45,782 nt of DNA from Chara braunii (lineage: Eukaryota; Streptophyta; Charophyceae; Charales; Characeae). Of the stretch, positions 30,596 through 41,106 are shown one piece after another. Location: the NCBI GenBank assembly GCA_003427395.1, contig BFEA01000956.1, positions 45,130 to 90,911 on the forward strand. Direction: 5' to 3'. Position 1 is the stretch's first letter; each line of letters begins with the position of its first letter. A program made the position numbers and the translations under genes. The notes beneath the pieces are model-generated. The model was not told where the DNA came from. It did not search any database and worked only from the letters and a program-made list of their open reading frames with translations.

Positions 30596-30774
30596 GACGT
30601 CCGGCAGTACTCACCGCATACATGGTGTAGAGTCAAACTCCCGATAAGCACCGAAGCGATGCGTCAGCTGCACAAACTTAACGTAGTCAAAGTGTACCCA
30701 AACACGGACAGGTTAACGTGCTCACTCAAGCCCGGTAAGTTGATCTCGAGGTAAGTTAACACGCGCAATCCAGC
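30596..30774 (-). promoter_or_regulatory. 5' leader of the Penelope-like element
   Basis: About 180 bases between the 5' pseudo-LTR and the gag-like ATG. It contains repeated GTAAGTT (30735 and 30752 on the plus strand). No ORF of its own. Probably untranslated leader. Confidence 0.4.
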
Positions 30775-31235
30775 GGATGTAGGAAAATGCACACATAACA
30801 ATGCACACGAGTAGTGAAAAAAGCCAGTGGCTTAGATTGATGAAGATACATAGGAAGTAGTCACAGTCCAGCCAATCATCCCGTCAAACCCAATAATCTG
30901 CCAACAAACCGTCATACCCGCCGCCGGACTAATCGTCCTTTGGCGCAACCCAAGAGGTCGAAGCTATCGTCAACAATGTACCTATACTACTCGTAGGGGG
31001 CAGTCACTCATACAGACACAAACTGGGCCCAGTCCCAGAGAAACCAGGGGCACGGACCAAACCCAGAAACCGGGTTCAGAACATCCGAAGGCCTGTCAGA
31101 GCAGGCTCTGTGGGCCTATAGTGGCCACAGTCGAACAAGAAAAAAATAAATCTCGCAAAGAAAGCAGCTAAGGCAAACTACAGGCCTATATCCTACGAAA
31201 AAACAGAACAAACGACGAAAAGCAACGAAAAAGCA
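30775..31235 (-). repeat. Pseudo-LTR, 5' copy
   Basis: About 461 bp, partner of 25908-26374. Its outer end abuts the candidate target duplication. Pseudo-LTRs of Penelope elements usually carry the promoter. I looked for hammerhead-ribozyme cores (CUGANGA ... GAAA) on the element strand and did not find one. Confidence 0.9.
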
Positions 31236-31289
31236 GGAGGGTTTTCGATGTGTTTGTCCAGAGGCTAATGAGGCTTTTTCCGCGAATGA

Positions 31290-31352
31290 ACGGACATGTA
31301 TGCTTTCAGGTGAGTGAGGTAGACATGTAGGCTTTCGGGTGAGTGAGGTAGA
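31290..31352. repeat. ~32-bp tandem duplication
   Basis: ACATGTAKGCTTTCRGGTGAGTGAGGTAG-type unit occurs twice in tandem just outside the Penelope-like element. No gene between 31242 and 31650. Confidence 0.7.
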
Positions 31353-31653
31353 CTTCTGTCCCAAGACGATTGTGAATTGTAAGAACAAAGGTTTGCCAGA
31401 GTATCGCACTAATCACCTTCATGGCGTGAGGAAGCAGCTGTTAGCACCGCTCTCACGATCACGACTGGGTAGTGGGTGACTCTAGAGAGGAAATCAGTGT
31501 ATCTACAGAGGATCTGCTGGCCAGGGATGTTTTTTGCTGAACAGAGTATCTTGGAATCCACTGCCTCGCAAAGGGAAATTGTAGAGGCTCGTAAGCAGTG
31601 TGATGGAATGGTTGCTTGTTCAATGATCGATCATAAAGTAGGAGATAGTACTA

Positions 31654-31758
31654 CCGTCTTCACCCGAATAGAACGCCCAGTCATTATAGCTGTATTTGGT
31701 GCAACTTTCAGTCTAGATACAGTGATAATGACCGGGCGTTCTATTCGGGTGAAGACGG
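31654..31758. mobile_element. MITE copy 2 (105 bp, inverted relative to copy 1)
   Basis: Same length and terminal repeats as the copy at 25632-25736. Its central ~35 bases are the reverse complement of that copy's centre, so it sits in the opposite orientation. TA precedes it (31652-31653) but AA follows, so one side of the target duplication has mutated. The pair brackets the Penelope-like element. Confidence 0.9.
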
Positions 31759-31815
31759 AAGTGCTATGTTTTGTTGTCCTAAGACATATTATTATGAGGT
31801 TGGTCAACGGAAATT

Positions 31816-32032
31816 ATTGTTGCTAGATAATTATCGGGGTTTGCGAGTAATCGAGGATTGTGAGGAAAAAGTGTTTCTTGCAGTGGTTGAAAGAATATCA
31901 GCATCTTCAATTGACCTTGTACCATGCATTGGGCCGCTGATGATAAGATCCGATTCGGTGAAGCGTATGTTATACGCAAGCATACGCTTCACCGAATCGG
32001 ATAGCAAACCCCGATAATTATCTAGCAACAAT
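31816..32032. repeat. Nested perfect inverted repeats
   Basis: Outer arms of 29 bp match perfectly (31816-31844 and 32004-32032, containing GATAATTATC). Inside lies a perfect 22-bp hairpin (31948-31969 and 31981-32002) with an 11-base loop TTATACGCAAG. The two hairpins are almost contiguous on the right side. No coding frame. Confidence 0.9.
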
Positions 32033-32275
32033 TTCCAGCTAGGGAAATTGTTGCAGTGGTTGAAAGAATATCAGCACTTCACCGAATCTGAGGAAGTGGC
32101 GGCCTTTATGCTTGCCACTGCATGGTACACAGTCAATTGAGATCATGTGGCGGCCTCATCTGAGGAAGTGGCGGCCGATTTGTCCTTCTTGGTCAGCACC
32201 AGCTAGGGAAGACTCGGAAGAGTCTAGGTTGGTTCAGGCTTGCGTTAATGAGATCATGCCGAAAAAGGTAACCGT
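31878..32275. repeat. Scrambled short duplications
   Basis: Short blocks recur in shuffled order: TTGCAGTGGTTGAAAGAATA (about 31878 and 32051), CTGAGGAAGTGGCGGCC (about 32088 and 32159), AGCTAGGGAA (32038 and 32201), GAGATCATG (about 32140 and 32250), and ACCTTGTACCATGCA-like sequence in inverted form near 32119. This suggests template switching or rearrangement of one ancestral segment. Confidence 0.65.
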
Positions 32276-32276
32276 T

Positions 32277-32330
32277 ATCTTCGCATTCATTTTAATCTTC
32301 GCATTCATTTTAATCTTCGCATTCAGTTTA
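32277..32330. repeat. 18-bp repeat x3
   Basis: ATCTTCGCATTCATTTTA at 32277, 32295 and 32313 (the last with one change), followed by a truncated ATCTCCG. 32331-32694 holds a short duplication of GATGAGAATCACGTACTAGG (about 32562 and 32611) and no gene. Confidence 0.9.
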
Positions 32331-32694
32331 ATCTCCGTACTACTACGGTACTAGTACAGAATCTGATTCGCTTAATTACTGTATAAATAATTCAGAAAGT
32401 TAATAAGACGCTGGCGGAGAATGTCGGAGTTATCGTTCTCTTCTTCGATGTTATTAAGGAAATGTTTTGTCAGCTACCCCACTACGCGATTGTTTCGGCC
32501 GTCGAGTGCCACTGGGTAATCCGTTTGTTAGAAGAGAAAGGGTTCTATAAGTTCCTGGTAGAGATGAGAATCACGTACTAGGTCCTTTTTTACCCTTGTT
32601 AGAAGAGAAAGGATGAGAATCACGTACTAGGTCCTTTTTTGTAGCATCGCGACATATGAGACATGTTGGAAGTCCGTCCAGTTCTCTACCCTTT

Positions 32695-32709
32695 TTTTCT
32701 TTCTTTCTT

Positions 32710-32740
<31 letters not shown>

Positions 32741-32741
32741 G
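32695..32741. repeat. (CTTT)n and poly-T tract
   Basis: TTCTTTCTTTCTTTC grading into about 30 T residues. It could be the 3' tail of a minus-strand retroelement, but no body is recognisable next to it. 32742-33150 shows no gene. Confidence 0.8.
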
Positions 32742-33151
32742 TAAGGCCCTTTCTCTACCGTTGTGAAGTTCATTCATCATAATTCATGAAGATATTAGGG
32801 ATGGACTTTGATTTTCAGGCTGTGTGGCCAACGCTGGACGTTTGTGATGAGAGCGCTCGACGAGCCGACCAGCTGGGCCTGGTCGCACCTCTGTCGAACT
32901 GGGGTGGCGTCAACCACGGCACATGTGAAAGACGACGGCGCCATCGCCGGTGTCAGAAAATGACGATGGGAGGGCTGGCCCCCTGACCGCCATAGCACCA
33001 GGCAATTTGGCGAGGCCTGTGAAGGCCACGTCGGGAGGGAGGCGCCCCTCTTGCGGCGCAGGATCACAGCTAACTACGACAGTCGAAAATGGTTATGATA
33101 GGAGAGATGAGAAAAAAAAAAAGGGGCAAGTACGTTTGTGTCACAAATGAA

Positions 33152-33700
33152 GTTCAAAAGGGCACAAAAAACAATAACGGGCAACGGAAAAATGGCCGTA
33201 GTTCGAAAAGGCAGTCATAACATCAGAAGGCGGTAACATCAGGCCCCGAGTTTGAAAAGGGCGGTTGTAGCACACTTTCCTTTTTTTTTTTTTTTCGCGG
33301 CCGTGGCCAATCTGGGGTGTGGCCGAGACATCTCGGCCGTGGCCCAGACATCTCGGCCATGGCCCAATTTGGGGTGTGGCCGAGACATCTCGGCCATGGC
33401 CCAACCATGGGGCCTTTTTTTTTTTTTCAGCCACGGTGCGGCGCGGCGCGATGGCCGACAACCGTGGCCAATTTGGGGTGTGGCCGAGACATCTCGCCCA
33501 TGGCGCAACCATGGGGCCTTTTTTTTTTTTTTTTTTTTAGCCACGGAGCGGCGCGATGCGCATCCGGAAAAAAAAAAAAAAGGGTGCTACAACCGCCCTT
33601 TTCAAACTCGGGGCCTGATGTCACCGCCTTTTGATGTTATGACTGCCTTTTCGAACTGCGGCCATTTTTCCGTTGCCCATTAGTGTTTTTTTTGCCTTTA
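33152..33700. mobile_element. Fold-back element, ~120-bp inverted arms
   Basis: Left arm 33152-33273 and right arm 33584-33700 are inverted copies, with clear matches at GGGCAACGGAAAAATGGCCG, GCAGTCATAACATCA and CCCCGAGTTTGAAAAGGGCG. Between them are T or A runs and repeats of the palindrome GGCCGAGACATCTCGGCC (33321-33338 and 33378-33395 perfect; variants at 33341 and 33482). No transposase; the frames through it are repeat artefacts. Confidence 0.85.
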
Positions 33701-35219
33701 CAGTTTGAAAGTGTGCTACTACCGCACTTGTTTCAAACAAAAAAACAAAACAAAAAAAAAAAAACCTGAGCGAATGGAACGGAGGTCAAACGTGCAGAGA
33801 GGAGCGGGATGAAGAATGAACGACGGAAACAAGAGACAGCGGCCCGGGAGGAAAGACGCATGACGAAGACGAAATTATGGTGGAAGTATGAGGGAAGAGA
33901 AGGGAGAGGGGTCGCGAGTGAGAACGAACGGAAGAGTGAAGAGGCAGACAAAGCAGCGAACTAGGAGAGTGGAGATAGAGACAGTGAACGAAGTGAAGGG
34001 CTGCGGAGGACCGGAGGTGTGTGCCAAGGGTTGAGAGTGGGATAGGGCAATCTGGGGGGATTAACAAGGGAGGACATCGAATACGAAGTTTAGGAAACGA
34101 AAACGAAATCCTCTGTGGGCGGATGGTGGATGAAAATCACAAGGAAGCGGGCCGGACGCTACAACACATGGAAGGAAGTCAACACCAGGCAGTGTGCAGC
34201 GGATGACAGGGGAGGGGAGCGGCGTGACGAGGACGGGAACCTGCCCAGTAATGGACGAGGACGGTGAATAAGTGGAGGGTCCCCTGCCCCTCCTGCGACG
34301 GTAAGGCTGGCTGGCCGCCGCTGCTCCAATCACCTCCCCCCCCTCCCCCTCTTTCCCGTGTGTTTGTTTTGTCGCATCCTCTCGGAATGCCTCACCGCCT
34401 CGACGAGTCGTATCCCCCCTTCCCTGTAACCCTACCATCGCTGGAGACATGACCTTTCACTGCTTTGCCCCGAGGTAAAAACCTGTCATTCTGCGTTTCG
34501 CTCTCACGGAAAGGAATCGTTCACCTTGAAGTTCCCCTCGAGGAGTGCCAAAAGGGACTAGTTAGCATATGCATCCCTCCTCCCCTGAGTCGCAGTCGCC
34601 ACTTGAGACGCGAGCTCGACAGCAGTTCTATAATCCGCAACCCCAACGTACTCCGGCCCAAGGGACAGTGTTCATGTGAATTCCTTTGCGCTAGTGGAAG
34701 ACATCACGGCGTGTTTGCTCATGAATAGACATATTAGTGAGAAACCAGAGATTGAGAACACGGACGGCCTACCAATAACTGCAAACCAATCACCACACCG
34801 CCACTGCCCAAGTCACGGACACAGGCCCACATCTACAACAAGGAAGTTTTGGATCGGTAGGGCTAAATTAATCAGGCACGAAGAAACTTGCTTCTGGGAT
34901 ACAACAATCGGAAGCAAATTGGGCACTAACTCCCATAGCCCCCTACTCGGGATTGGAATATACCAATAATCAAGAAAGGTGGCGACGAGGGATCACAGAT
35001 TTGAGTACGGATCCGGAGGTCAGATCTATTCAACGGGGGCAAGATTACAGACATCTCGGAGTCAAGATAGATGGGTACTAAGCGGGGCGCACAGGGGAAA
35101 GGCTTGCCCTTCTACAGGCAACAGGCACCCAGGCCTGAGCCAAGCGGTAGATGGACAATTGGGCACCTGGGAACAGGACGTGCGTTAGGGCTAGGTGATC
35201 GAAAAAGGGCGCCTAGAGA
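33701..35219. other. No assignable gene; possible LINE 5' region
   Basis: An A-rich tract at 33738-33764 is followed by purine-rich then mixed sequence. Short frames such as 34465-34728 and 34676-34969 lack recognisable motifs. The start of the LINE is probably somewhere in 34600-35200 but I cannot place it. Confidence 0.4.
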
Positions 35220-36110
35220 GTGGCGCCCTATAACCGTAGGAACCACCGAAGGGGAGAATGGGAAAGTCACGGGGTTGTCTTCCACTCTACGGCGTTGACT
35301 CAGGGGTCAACATCAGCAACTACAGTCACGGCGAGGGTGGAACGCCCTTCGACCCGGGAGAAAACACCCTCGACCATAGCCAAACAGATGGTGGATCAGC
35401 CCCACCTCCCCCGCCCATCCATGCAGTCTCGGTTGTCGGGTACAAAGATCCCCTCCTCCCGCCCGTCCCTTGTATCCCTCCTGGTGCCGGCTCCCCACCG
35501 TGTAAACACCAACCTGCCTGCCCTTGACTCCCTTCATCCCACTCGCAGTCATTTTATTCAAAAGCTGCATGCGCAGTCCGAGAAGCTTTTAAATAATCCG
35601 GAATCTGACGACTATATACGACCGGTCCACAGGTTTTCCGCACTGGCAATTGCAATCCGGAATACGGTCTACTCCTCCCACACCGTCCAGTTCCACTTCC
35701 ACAAGGACCAAGCCGCAATGTAGATGAACGACAGGATTAAATGGGTGACCGCCATAATTGGTTCCTTCAAATTCTCCATGCAAGACGTGGCTGACCACTT
35801 CCTCATTGAATCAGCAGGGAAGACGACGATCACGATCATTACCCTCTACCCAGGTAATCATGCCCACCTCCTGGTACTGACGAATCTCAGATTCCGGGCC
35901 CAACCTGTGCAAGTCAACAGGTGGCGGCCAGATGAGCCCCTCACGGCGGATGAACGTAGACAGCAGCTCATCATGCTCGTGGACAGTAATTTTTGGGTCG
36001 AATTCCGCTATGCCCCCCACTGGCAATTCAGGGGGCCATACTGCAGGATCTGTAGTCCATCGCACCTGGTCCGGTCAAAGGATTTGTTGAAGAGTTTCCG
36101 TCGTTTCTTG
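35220..36110 (+). pseudogene. LINE ORF1, N-terminal part
   Basis: One frame interrupted by TAG 35721-35723. Before it: FIQKLHAQSEKLLNNPESDDYIRP and FSALAIAIRNTVYSSHTVQFHF. After it: IKWVTAIIGSFKFSMQDVADHFLIE, HLLVLTNLRFRAQPVQVNRW and NFWVEFRYAPHWQFRGPYCRIC. The alpha/beta pattern followed by a knuckle region is the layout of plant L1 ORF1 RNA-binding proteins, but I cannot confirm a specific domain. Around 36080 the coding register moves to another frame that carries the zinc knuckle. The protein would coat LINE RNA. Confidence 0.5.
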
Positions 36111-36427
36111 AAAAGAGAGATGACTCCCTGCTGGTCGCAGTGGAATGGAATGCCTCGCAGACCACTGGCATTCCCCTTCAGGAGACCTGGGACTACATTT
36201 ACGGAGATAAGATTGTGTCAATCCCGATCAGCCACACTCAGAACCCGTGGTGCTACTTGTGCAAGGAGAAGGGCCATCTCTGCACAGATCACCACTGCCC
36301 AAAACTGAGAAAGAAACCTCTCAGAGGCGTGGTGGTCCATTGGTCCCCCACCCACATGAAGCCGGGATGTGGCTTCCGGTCGACACAGCATTGGCCGGGT
36401 GGAGATTTGTGCACAACAGACAGATAA
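36086..36427 (+). pseudogene. LINE ORF1, zinc-knuckle segment
   Basis: In the shifted frame: LLVAVEWNASQTTGIPLQETWDYIYGDKIV, then CYLCKEKGHLCTDHHC. The Cys/His spacing is CX2CX4HX6C, two residues longer than a standard CCHC knuckle, with an additional Cys inside. An RNA-binding role is likely by analogy. The frame stops at 36425-36427, and downstream ORF1 coding sequence is found in other registers. Confidence 0.55.
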
Positions 36428-39400
36428 ATCGGGGCGTTGGTTCAGGACTGGCCAAGGAACACCGCAGAAAATCCCACAATCTTCGACACATGTGGAGGAT
36501 TCAACGACAACACAACGTAAGACGCAGGATGACATCAGACGGAAGCAGCTTCGACAGCACAGGCACGCGGGGTGGAAAAAAGCCTACCCTCTGAGACCCG
36601 ACCGTACACAGACACAGATAGGAGGGACGTGGAAGGAGAGGAAAACAACGATGGAGGAGAAGATGATGCCCCGCTCTTGCATAGAAGAAGACGCAAGGGT
36701 GGGATGCCAAAAGAGGTCGAAGGGGCCAGTCCCGCACACTATTCAGGACAAAAGATCACACAACGAAATACTTACCCCGACACGGCATGAAAACCCAGTT
36801 GCCCTTCAGCCACCACAACAAAGCCAGGCCTGGCCGGCAGCATCCCCCCCGGAGTCAGTACGGAGAGAGGATGCCCCGGGAACACCGGCAAAAGCCTTGC
36901 CTGCGACTGACGAAACCAAATTCGGAAAGCATAAAATGAAGGCGTCAAAACCTGATGGTGACAGAAATACAGACAAACATCTTGGGCCCGCGGAACCAGA
37001 ACCCCTACACCCTGCCAGCGGACCGCAAGCAGATGATGGCAGGGAGGGGGAGAGTGTCATGGTAGTTGGACTGGCAGCGCACACTACAGAGGAACCCCCT
37101 CAGCCCGGGATGGGACTGCATTCACATCACCACACCTACAAAGGACCACTGCACTCACAACAAACAAAGAACGGACAGGTGGGCTCACTGTGCCCACCTG
37201 CAACGACTGAGCATCTCGCGCCTCCAAGCCCAGAAACACCAGAGACTGTGGTTGTTGGGCTTTCGACCCCGCCCATGCGCTCCGACCAAGAAGAATGGCA
37301 GCTAAGGCGGCTTGATGAACTACCTCTGACCGCACGACCTTCGCAAACACGACGGCTCACGGCAAAACAGGGACAGGATTCAAACATGCAAAGACAGGAT
37401 GCCAACACCAATGCACACCTGGAGAGTGGGCGGGTCACAGCGGCCGGTATGCTGGAAGCACCTCCAAAAGAACTGCCCCGAATCCTTTTCACACCAGAAC
37501 ACCAAAACAACGCGCAGTTTGGCGTGCGACACCTACAACAGGGCAAGAAGGGTGAAGTGCGACAGATGGTCCCGCCTGCAAAGATCACATACCAAGGGCA
37601 GCGGAGTCTGCAACGCTCGGAGGCCCCACCCACAGATGGAGAGGTAGAAGGTAGATAGTCGACGCTCGTCGTTGTGCCACTGGCCCAAGGGATTACCCAT
37701 GCCAAGCGGCATGACCACAGGATGGAGTACGCAGGGGGTCAACAACCACATCAGGCCTTATTGGAGTCACCTGCAACGGCACCCCAAGGGCTGCGGGGTC
37801 TGCAAAGCTTGGAGGTCCCACCTACAGATGGAGGGCGAGAAGGTGCACGGTCGACGATCGTTGTTGTGCCACTGACCCAAGGGATTACTCATGTCAGGCG
37901 GCATGACCACAGGCAGGAGCGCACAAAAATTCAACAACCACAGCAGCCCTTCTCGGAGTCACCTGCAACAGCACCGGTGCCTGACCACCAGCTGCCCAAG
38001 GGGCAACGTGCCCCGCCAATCGGAACAGTATCGACTGAGGGCACGGGGTCGCTAAATGCCAATAAAGGCGCACAGGATCAGGGGCAGCTCGAGCAGGGAC
38101 CAAGAGACCTGCCTGAAGGGGTGGACAGGCAAAAAGCGTTGGCCATAGCTAATGACAGCATAATGACCACACCCCTCTCAGGACACAAAAATGCTTCCCC
38201 TTTAAGCAGCAGCCTCGCCCCAGTAGCCAAGAACACAAAACTTCTCTCCCGCGTCCAAAGCCTCGTTAAAAACAATAAAGGCCAATCAAAAGCCACGAAC
38301 AAAATGTTCCGCCTTGATTGCCTGCATAATATTGCGCATGGATTGAAGAACCTGCTCCCTACGAAAAAAAGATACCTGCAGCCTAACCGAGCCATACCCT
38401 CGAGCTCCCGAGGCGTCAGCCAATATGACACTGCACAGCGAACGAGGCCCCTTTCCGTACCCCCCCCGCAGCCTCGGACAAGTGACAATGACACGACCCC
38501 CAGAGAGGCACAGCCATGCGACACTGGAAAGGCCCACGGCGATCAGGAGCTGAGCCTCTCGCTATCGGACACATCCGCAATAGACAAAGTCAACCCCCCC
38601 CCCCCCCCGAACACTCGGGAGGTAGGAGCCCATGCCCGACCATTGTCAGCAGTTTCCCGGCTCGACAGCAATGAGCAAGGCCTGCACCGTCCAAAACAAG
38701 CAGACTGGGCTCATGGCAACCACGCGGAATCACCGTACAGCCTGTACAGGACACAGGCGTATAAGCTTCTGTTAAAGGAGCAGGAACAAGCAGATGAGGA
38801 GCTCCGGGAAGCAATAGTCAAGGGAAGGGCTGCTAGACGAAGCCACCCACAAATGGACATGACCATGAATGGCATCTCTGATACGGACTCTAACCCAGAA
38901 TCCGCAAAGGAATCCGAAATGGACATGCTAGACAGGGAGCTGGAGATGGGAGCCCAGGAACACACACCCCTTACTGCCGCCCTAACATCGGAACAACGGG
39001 CCTTGTTCCACCACTTGGCAATGCAACAAGCACGTCACATACAAGAACAACAGGATTAGTGTCTGCAAGCCCACCTTTTGCACCACTTGCAAGAGACCCA
39101 ACATAGTCTCTACACACACAGTCAAGAAGTGAGTTTGCTAAATACTCGGGACCAACGACAGGCACTCCTAGAACAACAATTTTGGCAGGCACAGATCTCC
39201 ACGGGTCTTGGCACCCACCCGTCGCCGTATCTGCCCCAACACGAGCACGCTAATATTCACTACCCTCACCTTTACGGCATGCCCCCGCAACAAAACGCAC
39301 AAACACTGAACACACCAATGATGACGTGCTTGCATCCTCCGGAGGGAACACACCCACAACAGGACCACATCATGGCACAGGACATGCAAACTGATACCCT

Positions 39401-40151
39401 ACCACGAGGACAAGGGGGGGAAGGGGATCACATACACCTCCAACAGGCACCACATTCGGACGGCGTGCACCCAGCGCTGGACCTGGTTATGAGCCCGGCT
39501 CAGACAGATGAAGATAACCTGTGTACACAAAAGACTGAAACAAGATCACAAACCCCATCCCGAGATGATCAAAACTGTGTTCCGCTCATACGGGTGAAGA
39601 GTGTCCGTGCTCGCCTCAAGATCCTCACGGACTGGATACTGCAAAACTCGTTGGTACCTACCGGTCGGACGCTGAACGAGTTTATTCCCCCGCTGCACCG
39701 AGAGAAGATCCGAAGGAGGATCCTGGAAAAACACAAAATCATGCAAGTAGTAAATGAGTACCATAATCCAGATGAGATCGATTGGGGACTTCTGGTCAAG
39801 ACAATCATTTCAACCGTGACAACACTATTCGAGGAACTGAGTCGGAAAACCGCAGGCTACACGGAACCCACCCAAATAATCGAGGTGGGAACTGGCAAAA
39901 GCAGAACGGGGCTGTGTACGGAGGACAAGCAATTCTGGCCCGAGGTCCTTGTGGAGGAAATTGGGGCGGCCCTCCTCTCCAACACCGTTGACAAACAATT
40001 GGCACACCCTCTCCCCTCCATCTTACACAGGATTCCCCCGGACTTACTGACCCCCTCCGAAACGGGACAACCGGGAGGAACGCAACGGGTACCTGTCGTG
40101 GACCAAGTAACTGGGTTGCTTGCGGAAGATGAAGCATACAATCATCACTAG
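36428..40151 (+). pseudogene. LINE ORF1, long Pro/Gln-rich tail
   Basis: From about 36750 one frame stays open to 40151 except for TAG at 37656-37658 and TAG at 39057-39059. Low-complexity Pro/Gln/His-rich sequence is followed by a ~190-bp tandem repeat (37592-37974) and then helical stretches (YKLLLKEQEQADEELREAIVKGR; ARLKILTDWILQNSLVPTGRTLNEF; HREKIRRRILEKHKIMQVVNEY). Between 36430 and 36750 the best sequence alternates between frames, so small indels are likely. At over 1,100 codons past the knuckle this is far longer than usual L1 ORF1 proteins. The last ~200 codons look globular and may be a separate domain. Confidence 0.5.
37592..37974 (+). repeat. ~190-bp tandem repeat inside ORF1
   Basis: Copies start at 37592 and 37786; offsets run from 194 down to 190. 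Shared blocks include GTTGTGCCACTGRCCCAAGG and GGCATGACCACAGG. Translation repeats VVVPLxQGITHxxRHDHR. The stop TAG 37656-37658 lies in copy 1 where copy 2 has CGG. Confidence 0.85.
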
Positions 40152-40411
40152 GAGAGTCAGTCGGAAGGTAGCACGGACTCTAAAGGGGAAGACACAAGTG
40201 ATCTGGATCTCCTGCAAAGGGAGATCTCTGACTGATGAGGGGCACTGCCACCAAACCAAAACCCGTACGAATAAATACGATCATGAACTGTACTATCCAC
40301 CACCACCCTCCTCCGCCACACCCTAGAATCCCCCCCCCCTCAACCATATGTTCTTCCCCTGGGAGGCGCTCCCAAGACTGAGAGCGAAAGGTTGTCTGCG
40401 CTGATCTGGAC
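40152..40411 (+). other. ORF1-ORF2 intergenic part of the LINE
   Basis: About 260 bases, C-rich at 40300-40345, without a coding frame. The inverted-repeat element begins right after. Confidence 0.4.
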
Positions 40412-41104
40412 ATCAACAGAAAAATTCCCACGAGAAATGAAAGTTGAAAAACATTCTATAAAAAAAAAGTCCTTCATATTTATAAATTATCATTCCAATG
40501 TTCGTCCAATTCTAAAATTTTCAGTTTTATTTGATAAGTTCCGTCTAAATATGAGCTTTCCCTTGCAACTACATCTATTTGTTCAAGATGGAATGAAAGT
40601 CTGGACGAGCTTATGAAATGTTTTAATTAAATTCTCATTCTACTCCAACAAATATCTTCTAATTTAGATTGGATTAACCTATTTATGACTGGAAATCCTT
40701 ACTTAGAATGACAGTCCAATTAAAATATTTCATGAACTCATCCAGACTTTCATTCCATCTCTAGCATGCAGAGTTTATGAAATGTTTTAATTAAATTTTC
40801 ATTATACTCCAACAAATATTTTCTAATTTAGATTGGATTAACCTATTTATGACTGAAAATCCTTATTTAGAATGACAGTCGAATAAAAATATTTCATGAA
40901 CTCATCCAAACTTTCATTCCATCTCTAGCATGCAGTCCAAATAAGAAGGGATAGTACCCTATTTTTGGAATGAAAGTTTGCAAGTAAGATGATTTTTTTT
41001 TAAAAATTGTAATGACATTTTTTAAGATGGAATGAAAATTTGAAATTTAGATTGTAATTTTACCATAGAATGATTATTTAATTCTGGGAAATTTTTCCGT
41101 TGAT
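40412..41104. mobile_element. AT-rich TIR element inserted in LINE
   Basis: Terminal inverted repeats of about 19 bp (ATCAACRGAAAAATTCCCA at 40412-40430, complement at 41085-41104 with a 1-base indel). The interior is very AT-rich and contains a 164-bp tandem duplication and a 54-bp inverted pair. No transposase. It separates LINE ORF1 from the endonuclease of ORF2, so it inserted into the LINE. No clear target duplication. Confidence 0.65.
40587..40936. repeat. 164-bp tandem duplication with 54-bp inverted arms
   Basis: TATGAAATGTTTTAATTAAA begins both copies at 40612 and 40776. Arms 40587-40640 and 40706-40759 are inverted copies (GATGGAATGAAAGTCTGGA and its complement), so each unit can fold. 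Confidence 0.85.
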
Positions 41105-41106
41105 CA

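Larger units (their letters stand above)
25899..31241 (-). mobile_element. Penelope-like retroelement with permuted GIY-YIG
   Basis: Envelope of a 5.3-kb element on the minus strand. Candidate 10-bp target duplication AGCAGGAGGG lies at 25899-25908 and 31232-31241 (its first four bases overlap the repeat end). Two ~460-bp direct repeats form the pseudo-LTRs. Coding order 5' to 3' is gag-like ORF, TGA, GIY-YIG endonuclease, reverse transcriptase. The nuclease is N-terminal to the RT, as in the Chlamys/Naiad-type Penelope elements described from the green lineage and invertebrates; canonical Penelope elements have it C-terminal. The repeats differ at about 15 positions by eye plus one 6-base indel, so insertion is fairly recent. 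Confidence 0.85.

Noticed and set aside
30775-31235. Hammerhead ribozyme in the pseudo-LTR
   Set aside because: No CUGANGA core with matching GAAA on the element strand; a UUGACGA in one copy lacks the essential C and is not kept in the other.
33239-33683. Frames with repeated GCGRDISA/PWPRCLGH peptides
   Set aside because: They translate the palindromic modules of the fold-back element in both directions.
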